Positions 25,446 to 33,446 of a DNA stretch of 64,000 bases are shown here, piece after piece. The stretch spans positions 33,198 through 97,197 of the forward strand of contig CAYVDN010000006.1 in the NCBI GenBank assembly GCA_964450685.1, in the 5' to 3' direction. Below the pieces are notes generated by a model. That model was not told where the DNA came from and made no database searches. It worked only from the letters and a program-made list of their open reading frames with translations. The translations under genes were made by a program, and so were the position numbers. Numbering within the stretch: position 1 is the stretch's first letter; each line of letters opens with the position of its first letter. This stretch comes from JBAOHV01 sp964450685. Its GTDB lineage: Bacteria > Actinomycetota > Acidimicrobiia > Acidimicrobiales > Microtrichaceae.

Positions 25446-26158
25446 CGCCCGAGCTCCGACTCGTTCGGCCCGGGAGCAGGGAGTACCAGAGTCACGTCAG
25501 TACGTACCGCGGCGTCGACGATCGCTTCGGCAGTCGCCACGTCAGCAACTCCAACTCGGACCCGAATGCCTCCGTCCACCCCGATGGCGTCGTCGTCATC
25601 GCCCTGGACGGAGGTGACCAGCACCCCGGTCGCCACCGTCGAAGTGCCGGTCGAGTCAGGGTCGGTCGAGAGCACGGTGACTCGGTCACCTGCCTCCAGG
25701 GCCCCGTGCATCGCTGCGGCAGGGGGCAGGTCCAGCACCAATTCGTTGGTCGCATCCGGACCGAACCGACCGGACTCGAACACGTCGCCGTCGCGGACCA
25801 GGTCCATCGGGCGCAGCGCGACGCGGGTGGTGCGGCCGATCAGGTCATCGGCATCGGCCTTGTCGATTGTGTTCAGATCGTCCGGTATCTCCGCTGTGAC
25901 GGTTCCGAGATCAGCTGCGCTCAGAGGCGAACCGGCCGGAACCTCTCGAACTGCGACCACATAGGAAGTGGATGGTGGAGCAGTCGCCGCGCGCTGGGAG
26001 ACGAGAACACCCACCGCGGCAGTGGCGACAAGAGCCCCTCCGAGAACGGCTCGACTCGACGGGCGCCTCGAGACGCCTGACCGGCGTGACCGCGCCCGTG
26101 ACGAAATCGGCCCGCCCGGGCCGGGGTGGTCGATCTGTCGGTCGGCTGTCTCTGCCAC
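25442..26158 (-). CDS. cpaB: CpaB/RcpC-like SAF-domain protein
   Basis: 238 residues from GTG 26158, with AGGGGG-type SD upstream. A basic N-terminus, one transmembrane helix (AVLGGALVATAAVGVLVSQ) and an SAF domain (YVVAVREVPAGSPLSAADL; RVALRPMDLVRDGDVF) are visible. The order matches CpaB/RcpC, which interacts with peptidoglycan or the pore in Tad pili. It is the first gene of the pilus operon; a putative promoter lies 31-59 bp upstream. Confidence 0.8.
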   Translation of the reverse strand: MAETADRQIDHPGPGGPISSRARSRRSGVSRRPSSRAVLGGALVATAAVGVLVSQRAATAPPSTSYVVAVREVPAGSPLSAADLGTVTAEIPDDLNTIDKADADDLIGRTTRVALRPMDLVRDGDVFESGRFGPDATNELVLDLPPAAAMHGALEAGDRVTVLSTDPDSTGTSTVATGVLVTSVQGDDDDAIGVDGGIRVRVGVADVATAEAIVDAAVRTDVTLVLPAPGPNESELGR

Positions 26159-26188
26159 GTCCTGTTCCCCCTCTAGGTGATGGCGAGA

Positions 26189-26217
26189 AGGTATGAAACG
26201 ACATGATAAGTGTCAAG
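26189..26217 (-). promoter_or_regulatory. Sigma-70-type promoter of the Tad operon
   Basis: On the minus strand, TTGACA (26212-26217), a 17-bp spacer and TACCTT (26189-26194). It is the only perfect -35 box that I noticed in the window, and it precedes an 11-gene operon. Confidence 0.5.
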
Positions 26218-26285
26218 GGGTAGGTACGAACCCTGAAAGCGCCTTCAAGTGTCGTCAGGGCATGAAACGCGCGACGCGGCGGGGG

Positions 26286-26291
26286 TACGGT
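26286..26291 (+). promoter_or_regulatory. -10 hexamer, leaderless, HTH gene
   Basis: TACGGT then 7 nt to GTG 26299. It selects that GTG over the in-frame GTG at 26290, which overlaps the hexamer. Confidence 0.5.
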
Positions 26292-26298
26292 GTCCTAC

Positions 26299-26532
26299 GT
26301 GAGCACCGCGGACATCGAGTGGCTGAACACGAAGGAGAGCGCACGGCGCCTCGGCATCACGCCTCGAACGCTGTATCGCTTCATCGATGACGGGAAGATC
26401 CCGGCATATCGCCTCGGTCGGGTGATCCGGCTGAAGGAGAGCGAGGTCGCCGACTTCATCGAGCGCAGCCGCATCGTTCCGGGCACGCTCGAGTCGGACG
26501 TGATCGACGAAGAAGAGCTCGACCAGACCTGA
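26299..26532 (+). CDS. Excisionase-family/MerR-like HTH DNA-binding protein
   Basis: 77 residues: a winged helix-turn-helix of the excisionase family (LNTKESARRLGITPRTLYRF, then IPAYRLGRVIRLKESEVADF) with an acidic tail. Despite the family name, nothing nearby suggests a mobile element. The fold is shared by developmental regulators such as BldC. It is divergent from the Tad operon and a candidate regulator of it (inference from position). Confidence 0.75.
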   Translation: MSTADIEWLNTKESARRLGITPRTLYRFIDDGKIPAYRLGRVIRLKESEVADFIERSRIVPGTLESDVIDEEELDQT

Positions 26533-26543
26533 ACCGCGCGGGG

Positions 26544-27098
26544 TCAGCCTCGCCGGACGCCCGCCGCGCCGATCGCCGTCGGTTCGACGACCAGCAGTGA
26601 GCCCGCGTCGTCGGAGATGGCGAGGGTCTCGCCGAACGCAACCGGGATACCGGCGATCTTTCGGCCCGAGGTGAGCGCCACGACAGTGGGCAGTTCCATG
26701 TCGACCAGGTCGGCGAGCACATCCGTGAGACAGGTCGATGCTCGTTCGTCCCAGGCGCTGATGCGGGTTCCGGCCGATACGCCGACCGCTGTGATCGAGT
26801 CGAGCGACACGAACCAGGTGGTTGTACCCGCCAGGATCTCGACCACATCGACACCGACCGCGACGACGGTTCCGCTCAGTGGATCCTGCCAGCAGGTGGC
26901 GTGGACGATTGCGGTGCGTTCCAGCGCGCCGCAGAGGGTGTCGGTGATCGATCTGGACTCCGCAGCGCGACGCTCGAGCGATTCGCGTCGTCGCCGGTCA
27001 CGCGCCGCGCTGTCGCGCCGCGCTCGTGCCGCGATCGACTCGACCGGTTCGTCGGCCACTGGAATCTCGCCCTCTTGGTCACCCGGCTTCACCACTAC
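26544..27098 (-). CDS. Conserved hypothetical protein
   Basis: About 184 residues; start uncertain (GTG 27098 or 27092). A charged Arg/Glu-rich coiled-coil-like N-terminus (ARARRDSAARDRRRRESLER) is followed by a beta-rich domain (VVAVGVDVVEILAGTTTWFV). No family is recognised. The start lies about 14 nt from the divergent phoH ATG, so the two promoters must overlap. Longer readings would run into phoH. Confidence 0.5.
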   Translation of the reverse strand, partial: VVVKPGDQEGEIPVADEPVESIAARARRDSAARDRRRRESLERRAAESRSITDTLCGALERTAIVHATCWQDPLSGTVVAVGVDVVEILAGTTTWFVSLDSITAVGVSAGTRISAWDERASTCLTDVLADLVDMELPTVVALTSGRKIAGIPVAFGETLAISDDAGSLLVVEPTAIGAAGVRRG

Positions 27099-27101
27099 AC
27101 T
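27096..27101 (+). promoter_or_regulatory. -10 hexamer of the phoH operon
   Basis: TACACT, then 10 nt to ATG 27112, with a TTGGTC at 27075-27080 in the -35 region. The transcript would be leaderless or nearly so. Confidence 0.4.
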
Positions 27102-27111
27102 GTGCTCTGCA

Positions 27112-28128
27112 ATGCAACCTCTCGACATCTCCGGTGCGCCAGACGCGTCCGGTGGCCCAAGCGGCACCGCCACCGACGACACACTCCGGACTCTCGTTCG
27201 GGTTCCCGGCAATCACCTGATGGCCGACCTCCTCGGCCCGCGCGACGAGTTGTTGGACCAGATCGAGGACGCGTTCGCCGGTACCTCGATCACGGTGCGA
27301 GGCAATGAGATCTCCATCGTCGGTCGTGACGCGACCCTTGTGGGCAGGTTGTTCGCGGAGCTGGTGGTCCTGCTCGAGGCGGGTCACCGACTCGAGCCTG
27401 CGTCGATTCGTCGAACCATCGACATGGTCAAGGCCGACGAGTCTCCCTCGGAGGTGCTCACCGCCGAGTTGTTGCGCACATCCCGAGGCGGTCGGATACG
27501 ACCCAAGACCTCGGGCCAGAAGCGCTACGTCGACGCCATCGGCGCCAACACGATCACCTTCGGCATCGGCCCTGCAGGTACGGGCAAGTCGTGGTTGGCG
27601 GTCGCCATGGCCGTGCAGTCCCTCCAGGCCAAGGAGGTCGAGCGCATCGTCCTGACCCGTCCGGCTGTAGAGGCGGGTGAGCGGCTGGGCTTCCTGCCCG
27701 GCGATCTGATGGCCAAGGTCGACCCCTACCTGCGGCCCCTGTACGACGCGCTGAACGACATGACCGGGGCCGAAGGCGCCCAGAAGCTGCTCGAGCGTGG
27801 CGTGGTCGAGGTTGCGCCGCTGGCGTTCATGCGCGGTCGCACGCTCAACAACTCGTTCATCATCCTCGACGAGGCGCAGAACACCACACCAGAGCAGATG
27901 AAGATGTTCCTGACCCGTATCGGGTTCGGCTCCAAAGCAGTCATCACCGGGGACACGACCCAGATCGACGTGCCCGGTGGCCGCTCAGGGCTGGCTCGCG
28001 TGGAGTCGATCCTCTCAGGCATAGACGGCCTGGCGTTCGTCCGACTCACCGGCCGGGACGTGGTACGACACAGGATCGTCCAGGAGATCGTCGACGCTTA
28101 CGAGAGGCATGGCGAGGTCTCGACGTGA
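27112..28128 (+). CDS. phoH: PhoH-like ATPase
   Basis: 338 residues from ATG 27112; upstream in-frame sequence belongs to the opposite-strand gene. An N-terminal KH-like region is followed by Walker A FGIGPAGTGKSWLAVAMAV, then LTRPAVEAGERLGFLPG, and Walker B FIILDEAQNTTPEQMKMFL with ITGDTTQIDVP. PhoH-type proteins act with YbeY in RNA metabolism. It heads phoH-ybeY-corC-era, all linked by 4-nt overlaps. Confidence 0.93.
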   Translation: MQPLDISGAPDASGGPSGTATDDTLRTLVRVPGNHLMADLLGPRDELLDQIEDAFAGTSITVRGNEISIVGRDATLVGRLFAELVVLLEAGHRLEPASIRRTIDMVKADESPSEVLTAELLRTSRGGRIRPKTSGQKRYVDAIGANTITFGIGPAGTGKSWLAVAMAVQSLQAKEVERIVLTRPAVEAGERLGFLPGDLMAKVDPYLRPLYDALNDMTGAEGAQKLLERGVVEVAPLAFMRGRTLNNSFIILDEAQNTTPEQMKMFLTRIGFGSKAVITGDTTQIDVPGGRSGLARVESILSGIDGLAFVRLTGRDVVRHRIVQEIVDAYERHGEVST

Positions 28129-28667
28129 GCGTCGCTGCGGCGGTTGGTGACCCCGACGACCCCTCGTCTCCGGTCGGCCCGGCGGTGGCCGTGGCGGACG
28201 AGCGGTGCACCGACGAGCTGGCCGTCGACTCCACGGCAGTGGACGGAGAGTCCCTGGGGCGTTTGCTGGCCGGTGTACTCGCTGCAGAAGGTGCCCCGAG
28301 CGGGTCTGAGGCGTCGCTGTTCCTCGTGGACCCCGACCGGATCGCGCAGCTCAAGGCCGAGCACCTGGAGGGCGACGGATCGCCGACGGACGTGCTGAGC
28401 TTTCCGTTGGACGGAGTGTCTGAAGACTCGGAGCTGATCGGCGACGTGTTCCTGTGTGTGTCGGTGGCAGCACAACAGGCGCCGGACCACGCCGGTTCGG
28501 TGGACGACGAGTTGGCGTTGCTGGTCGTCCACGGTGGCCTGCACCTGGCAGGCTGGGACCACGTGACAGACGACGAGCGCAAGGCGATGTGGGGACGTGA
28601 GAGGGAGTTGCTGACGGCTCTTCACGGCCGGCCCGCACGCGACCCGTGGGGTGGACCGACGAAATGA
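28125..28667 (+). CDS. ybeY: Endoribonuclease YbeY
   Basis: 180 residues. The zinc-binding motif VVHGGLHLAGWDH (three His) and TDVLSFPLDG are diagnostic. It matures 16S rRNA 3' ends and takes part in ribosome quality control. The GTG overlaps the phoH stop. The N-terminus has about 30 extra disordered residues compared with E. coli YbeY. Confidence 0.93.
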   Translation: MSVAAAVGDPDDPSSPVGPAVAVADERCTDELAVDSTAVDGESLGRLLAGVLAAEGAPSGSEASLFLVDPDRIAQLKAEHLEGDGSPTDVLSFPLDGVSEDSELIGDVFLCVSVAAQQAPDHAGSVDDELALLVVHGGLHLAGWDHVTDDERKAMWGRERELLTALHGRPARDPWGGPTK

Positions 28668-29947
28668 CCAGCGCCGACGTCGCCATGCTTGTGGTGATCA
28701 TCGTGATGACGCTCCTGGCCGCCGTACTGGCGTTGGCCGAGACGTCGATCACCAGGATGACCCGCTCCCGCGCTGTCGCTCTGGCACAGACCCAACCCCG
28801 CGGCGGCGGCAGAGTGCTCCGGATAGTCGAGAACCTGGAGCGAGACCTCAACTCGGTCTACCTGTCGGTCAACATCGTCCAGACGATCCAGTCCGCGCTG
28901 GTCGGTGTTCTGGCGGCCCGACTGTTCGGTGCCGCGGGCGTTGCAATCGGCATCGTCATCAACGTGCTCGTCCTGTTCGTGATCGCGGAGGCCGCACCGA
29001 AGACGTGGGCTCTGCAGCACACCGAACGGGCAGCTCTGCTCACCGCTCCGATGGTCGAGTTCGCCGGTTGGGTCCTGCGACTCCCCGCCCGGGCTCTCAT
29101 CGGCGTCGCCAACATCATCCTGCCCGGTAAGGGGCTCAAGAAGGGTCCGTTCGTCACCGAGGAGGAGATCCTCGCCCTGGCCGAGGAGGCGATGGAGCAC
29201 GCGGTGATCGAGGAGTCCGAGCGGGACCTGATCGAGTCGATCATCGACTTCGGGGACACTGTGGTGCGCGAGATCATGGTTCCGAGGACGGACATGGTCA
29301 CGGTCGGTGCCGACGAGTCGATCGGTGAGTGCATCGACTTGGCCATCTCCAAGGGGCTCTCACGGATCCCGGTGTACGGCGAGAACGCGGATGACATCGA
29401 GGGGATCGTCTACATCAAGGACATGGTGCGCGCCGAGCGCGAAGGCGGCCAGCAACTGCCCATCCGTGGGCTGGCGCGCCCGGCGATGTTTGTGCCCGAG
29501 ACCAAGCGTGTGACCGAGCTCCTGGCAGAGATGCAGGCGAGGCGGACCCACATGGCGATCGTCGTGGACGAGTACGGCGGTACGGCCGGGGTGGCGACGC
29601 TGGAGGATCTGCTCGAGGAGCTCGTGGGTGAGATCGCCGACGAGTTCGACGACGAGGTGCCCAACGTCGAACAGCTTTCCAACGGCGACGTCCTCGTCAA
29701 CGCAACCCTCAACGTGGACGACCTGAACGAGGAGCTCGGTCTGGAGCTCCCCGAAGGCAACTACGACTCGCTCGGAGGCATGGTCTTCGAGATGCTGGGT
29801 CGCGTGCCCGTCGCAGGTGACGAGGTCACCGTCGAGGGCGCGGCTGTGCGCGTGATCGTCGAACGGGTCGACGGCAGGCGGGTGACGAGGGTGAGGCTCG
29901 TCCGTGTCGTAACCGCCGAGCTGGCCGAAGCGGAGGAATCGGCATGA
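28664..29947 (+). CDS. CNNM/CorC-type hemolysin-family transporter
   Basis: 427 residues from ATG 28664 (ATGA overlap with ybeY). The DUF21/CNNM transmembrane domain (four segments; MLVVIIVMTLLAAVLALAET at the start) is followed by a CBS pair (REIMVPRTDMVTVGADESIG; MFVPETKRVTELLAEMQARR) and a C-terminal CorC_HlyC domain (EGNYDSLGGMVFEMLGRVPV). It is probably a Mg2+/Co2+ efflux protein, often found between ybeY and era. Confidence 0.9.
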   Translation: MTSADVAMLVVIIVMTLLAAVLALAETSITRMTRSRAVALAQTQPRGGGRVLRIVENLERDLNSVYLSVNIVQTIQSALVGVLAARLFGAAGVAIGIVINVLVLFVIAEAAPKTWALQHTERAALLTAPMVEFAGWVLRLPARALIGVANIILPGKGLKKGPFVTEEEILALAEEAMEHAVIEESERDLIESIIDFGDTVVREIMVPRTDMVTVGADESIGECIDLAISKGLSRIPVYGENADDIEGIVYIKDMVRAEREGGQQLPIRGLARPAMFVPETKRVTELLAEMQARRTHMAIVVDEYGGTAGVATLEDLLEELVGEIADEFDDEVPNVEQLSNGDVLVNATLNVDDLNEELGLELPEGNYDSLGGMVFEMLGRVPVAGDEVTVEGAAVRVIVERVDGRRVTRVRLVRVVTAELAEAEESA

Positions 29948-30888
29948 GTCGCCCGATCGACGCCGAAGGCGCCGACGAAGGGGGAACCGCGGATCTCGAC
30001 TCGATGCTCGCCGCCGCCGGTATCACCTCCGATGACGACGTTCCCGAAGGATTCCGGTCAGGTTTCGTGACGATCGTCGGTCGACCCAACGTCGGCAAGT
30101 CGACGCTGGTGAACCGCATCCTCGGACAGAAGGTGTCGATCGTCTCCGACAAGCCCCAGACCACGCGTCACCAGATAAGGGGAGTGCTGCACCGTCCGGA
30201 TGCCCAGATCGTCTTCGTGGACACACCCGGCATCCACAAGCCGCGCACGCTCATGGGTGAGCGTCTCAACGACACGGCGACCACTGCGCTCGACGGGATC
30301 GACGTCGCCTGCCTGCTGGTCGAGGCCCACGCCTCGATCGGCCCCGGTGACCGCTTCATTGCCGAGCGGCTGCCCAAGGACTCGGTACTCGTGGTCAACA
30401 AGATCGACCGCTCGCAGCCGGACCGGATCCTCTCGCAGCTGGCCGCGGCATCGGAGTTCGGCTTCGCCGAGTACTTCCCGGTCTCGGCACGCACCGGTGA
30501 GGGCGTGGACCGCTTCGTCGAATACCTGCTCGAGCGGCTGCCCGAAGGTCCGCGCTGGTATCCAGCGGACGAGGTGAGCGACGTGCCCGAGCCGTTCATG
30601 GTCGCGGAGCTGGTACGCGAGCAGCTGCTGGCCGTCACGCGTGAGGAGCTGCCACATTCGATCGCGACGAGGGTCGCGGAATGGGAATGGCCCCGGATCC
30701 GTGTCGAGATCATCGTCGAGCGCGACTCGCAGAAGGGCATCGTCATCGGCAAGGGCGGTTCGGTGCTCAAGGAGGTCGGCACCCGTGTCCGTGCACAGCT
30801 CCCACCCGGGGCGTTCATCGAGCTGCACGTCACCGTCGACAAGGACTGGCAGTCCAAGGCGGCATCATTGGAGCGTCTGGGCTACTGA
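29944..30888 (+). CDS. era: GTPase Era
   Basis: 314 residues. An extra acidic N-terminal stretch of about 35 residues precedes G1 IVGRPNVGKST, G2 TTRHQIRG, G3 VDTPGIHKP and G4 VVNKIDRS. A C-terminal KH domain contains IVIGKGGSVLKEVG. It binds the 16S rRNA 3' end during 30S maturation. ATGA overlap with the preceding gene. Confidence 0.96.
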   Translation: MSRPIDAEGADEGGTADLDSMLAAAGITSDDDVPEGFRSGFVTIVGRPNVGKSTLVNRILGQKVSIVSDKPQTTRHQIRGVLHRPDAQIVFVDTPGIHKPRTLMGERLNDTATTALDGIDVACLLVEAHASIGPGDRFIAERLPKDSVLVVNKIDRSQPDRILSQLAAASEFGFAEYFPVSARTGEGVDRFVEYLLERLPEGPRWYPADEVSDVPEPFMVAELVREQLLAVTREELPHSIATRVAEWEWPRIRVEIIVERDSQKGIVIGKGGSVLKEVGTRVRAQLPPGAFIELHVTVDKDWQSKAASLERLGY

Positions 30889-30921
30889 GCCGGGGTTACA
30901 GGAACCGGTCCTGGTGTCAGG

Positions 30922-30927
30922 TACCGT
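30922..30927 (+). promoter_or_regulatory. -10 hexamer, leaderless, uppS
   Basis: TACCGT, then 7 nt to GTG 30935. It points to an independent start for uppS-recO and selects GTG 30935 over GTG 30926 and 30914. Confidence 0.5.
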
Positions 30928-30934
30928 GCGGAGC

Positions 30935-31699
30935 GTGGATCTGAGCGAGCTGGACCCGACGCGAATCCCGACTCATGTCGCGGTCGTCATGGACGGAAAC
31001 GGTCGGTGGGCACAGCGTCGAGGACTACCTCGTACCGACGGCCACGCGGCCGGCGAGGAAGCGCTGATGGACACGATCTGGGGCGCCCACGAAGCCGGGA
31101 TCCGTTGGCTGACCGTCTACGCGTTCTCGACCGAGAACTGGAAGCGCCCGGTAGACGAGGTGCGCTTCCTGATGAACTTCAACGAGCGGCTGCTGCTGAC
31201 CCGCCGCGACGAGCTGCACGCCAAGAACATCAAGATGCAGTTCCTGGGCCGGCGCGACTGGCGGGTGCCGAAGCGGATCCTGCGGCGGATCGACGAAACC
31301 CTCGAGCTGACCGGGAACAACACGGCCATGACTGTGTCGATGGCGTTCAACTACGGCGGCCGGGCCGAGATCGTCGATGCCGTCCGTCAGATCGTGGCGT
31401 CGGGGGTCAAGGCGGACAAGGTCAACGAGAAGACGATCCGCGCCCATCTGTACGACCCGACGATGCCCGACCCGGAGCTGATGGTCAGGACCTCGGGCGA
31501 GTACCGCATGTCGAACTTCCTGCTCTGGGAGCTGGCATACGCCGAGCTGGTGTTCACCGACGTGCTGTGGCCCGACTTCAGACGTGGTGACCTCTACACA
31601 GCGATCGACGAGTACCAGAGGCGCGATCGCCGTTTCGGAGGACTGAACGACGGCGGATCCAGCAACGGCGGATCGAGCGACATCTCCACGAGCGGCTGA
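30935..31699 (+). CDS. uppS: Isoprenyl transferase (undecaprenyl diphosphate synthase)
   Basis: 254 residues. VAVVMDGNGRWAQRRGLPR (catalytic Asp, Trp, Arg) starts the cis-prenyltransferase fold; LTVYAFSTENWKRP and the C-terminal LMVRTSGEYRMSNFLLWELA complete the family motifs. It makes the C55 lipid carrier for wall polymers. The C-terminus ends in a Gly/Ser repeat from a 15-bp tandem duplication. Confidence 0.94.
   Translation: MDLSELDPTRIPTHVAVVMDGNGRWAQRRGLPRTDGHAAGEEALMDTIWGAHEAGIRWLTVYAFSTENWKRPVDEVRFLMNFNERLLLTRRDELHAKNIKMQFLGRRDWRVPKRILRRIDETLELTGNNTAMTVSMAFNYGGRAEIVDAVRQIVASGVKADKVNEKTIRAHLYDPTMPDPELMVRTSGEYRMSNFLLWELAYAELVFTDVLWPDFRRGDLYTAIDEYQRRDRRFGGLNDGGSSNGGSSDISTSG
31650..31678 (+). 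repeat. 15-bp tandem duplication at the uppS 3' end
   Basis: Two near-identical units (31650-31663 and 31665-31678) encode a repeated NGGSS-like tail, ending about 20 bp before the stop. Confidence 0.7.
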
Positions 31700-31704
31700 G
31701 CGGA

Positions 31705-32421
31705 ATGAGCCTCTACCGGGACACAGCGATCGTGTTGCGGACCCACAAGCTCGGTGAGGCAGACCGGGTGGTCGTCCTGTTCACCAGACAGCATGGCAAG
31801 GTGCGCGGGGTGGCAAAGGGAGTGCGGCGCACCACGTCGAAGTTCGGGTCGCGACTCGAACCGGGAAGCCATGTGCAGGTGCAGCTCCACGAGGGTCGTG
31901 GTGAGCTCGACATCGTCACGCAGGCAGAGACGGTCGTCCCGTACCACCGGACCCGCGAGGACCTCTCGCGCCTCTCTCGTGCGTCCTCCTTGCTCGAAGC
32001 GGTCGAGCAGGCGACTCAGGATCGCGAGCCGACGCCGCGGCTGTTCGACATGCTCGCCGGCGGGCTGGGCGTGATCGAGGATCGCAACCCTCCGATGGTC
32101 TCGGCTGCGTTCTACCTGAAGCTGCTGGCGCTCGAAGGCCTGGCCCCGGAGCTCGACCACTGCGTCGAGTGCCACGAGGACGGCGGCCCGTTGTACTGGG
32201 CGGTCGAGGCCGGGGGAGTGCGCTGTCGCAGCTGTGGGGGTGGGCGCAGCGTCTCGGATGCAGCCCTGGCGGTCAGCAGGGCGGTGCTGAACGGTGGCTT
32301 GAACGCGGTCCTCGATCTGCCCGAGGACGCCGTCACCCACGAGGTGGAAGGGCTGGCCACGACCAGCCTCGAAGCTCACGTCGAACGGCGGCTCAAGTCG
32401 TTACGACTGCTGCACCACTGA
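31705..32421 (+). CDS. recO: DNA repair protein RecO
   Basis: 238 residues. The N-terminal OB fold (YRDTAIVLRTHKLGEADRVV, VRGVAKGVRRTTSKFGS) is followed by a helical domain with a zinc-binding Cys set (HCVECH and CRSCGG). It acts with RecR/RecF to load RecA on gapped DNA. It begins 5 nt after uppS, the conserved uppS-recO order. Confidence 0.93.
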   Translation: MSLYRDTAIVLRTHKLGEADRVVVLFTRQHGKVRGVAKGVRRTTSKFGSRLEPGSHVQVQLHEGRGELDIVTQAETVVPYHRTREDLSRLSRASSLLEAVEQATQDREPTPRLFDMLAGGLGVIEDRNPPMVSAAFYLKLLALEGLAPELDHCVECHEDGGPLYWAVEAGGVRCRSCGGGRSVSDAALAVSRAVLNGGLNAVLDLPEDAVTHEVEGLATTSLEAHVERRLKSLRLLHH

Positions 32422-32457
32422 GCAGCCCAAGCACATTCGCACTACCCCCGGGCGCGA

Positions 32458-32482
32458 CGACGGGGCCCAGCAGGCCCCGTCG
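32458..32482. terminator. Hairpin terminator after recO
   Basis: 10-bp stem CGACGGGGCC (32458-32467) and GGCCCCGTCG (32473-32482) with a 5-nt loop. It lies between convergent genes and a T-containing stretch follows on the plus strand. Confidence 0.75.
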
Positions 32483-32507
32483 ACAGGTCGTTCCTATTGT
32501 CCCTGTA

Positions 32508-33350
32508 TCAGGGGATCACTGCCTCATTGGTGAGTGCCCGGTAGCTGTAGACGATCGCGATCAGTGCGACCGGTGCCGACACGAGCAGGCCCACACCGCA
32601 CAGGCAGGCGCCTGCCAGGTACACCAGGTAGGACACCAGCAGGATCAGGAAGACCTGGCCGAAGTTGTCCTTGACCCAGTTGATGCTGGTCTGGATCGCC
32701 TCGACCGGGTCCATCCCCTTGTCCAGCGCCAGCAAGGGTGCGTAGGCGGTGAAGATCAGCCAGATGATGCCGGGGATGAAGCAGAGGATGAAGCCGACGA
32801 AAGCGCCGAGCCCTACCAGGACCACCGTCAGGATGTAGGGGACGATGTTGTCGGTCTGGGTCAGCTGCGACACCTCGGGTTCCTGCCCGCGGGTGACGCC
32901 GAGTCCAGCTCGCCAGACGCCAGCTTGCACGATCCACATGACCACGTAGGCGACGGCGCCGAGCAGTGAAGACCACAGGAAGACAATGAACCCACCGTCG
33001 TTCGGTGTGAGCACCATACGGAGGATGCCGACGACGATGCCGATGACGAAGACGGCCACCATCAGGAGGATGAAGGCGCCGACGTTCTCGGTGAACTTCT
33101 TCCAGCCGTAGCTGATAGCAGAACCGACGTCGAGTGACGGCATCTGGCCGCCTCCGGTTCCGCCGTAGGGCTGCGCAGGAGGCGGAGTGAACCCGCCACC
33201 GCCACCGAAGCTGCCGGGCGGCGGTCCGGCCGGAGGAGGAGCAGCTGGTGGTGGTGCAGACGGTGGAGGCCCCGCAGGTGGCATTCCACCCGGTGGAGGC
33301 GGCGGCGGTTGGTTTCCGCCGGGTGGCGGCGGGAAGTTCGGGTCACTCAT
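32508..33350 (-). CDS. Proline/glycine-rich multi-pass membrane protein
   Basis: 280 residues. A cytoplasmic N-terminus of about 70 residues is almost all Pro, Gly and Ala, and the membrane part has about five hydrophobic segments (including AFILLMVAVFVIGIVVGIL and ILTVVLVGLGAFVGFILCFI). The layout resembles DUF975/glycerophosphodiester-type membrane domains, but I cannot name the function. SD AGGAG lies 8 nt before the ATG. The next gene shows the same architecture. Confidence 0.7.
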   Translation of the reverse strand: MSDPNFPPPPGGNQPPPPPPGGMPPAGPPPSAPPPAAPPPAGPPPGSFGGGGGFTPPPAQPYGGTGGGQMPSLDVGSAISYGWKKFTENVGAFILLMVAVFVIGIVVGILRMVLTPNDGGFIVFLWSSLLGAVAYVVMWIVQAGVWRAGLGVTRGQEPEVSQLTQTDNIVPYILTVVLVGLGAFVGFILCFIPGIIWLIFTAYAPLLALDKGMDPVEAIQTSINWVKDNFGQVFLILLVSYLVYLAGACLCGVGLLVSAPVALIAIVYSYRALTNEAVIP

Positions 33351-33446
33351 GGAAGCTCTCCTATGTGCTGGAGGTTGTCGTTGCTGGAGGTTGTCTGGAT
33401 GGCGGTGGGTCGGGGGAGGGGCTCCTGGCCTGACGCCGCGCCGTGT

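Noticed and set aside
26299..26532. Prophage or integrative element signalled by an excisionase-like protein
   Set aside because: No integrase, attachment repeats or tRNA target lies nearby, and composition does not change; the fold is shared by ordinary regulators.
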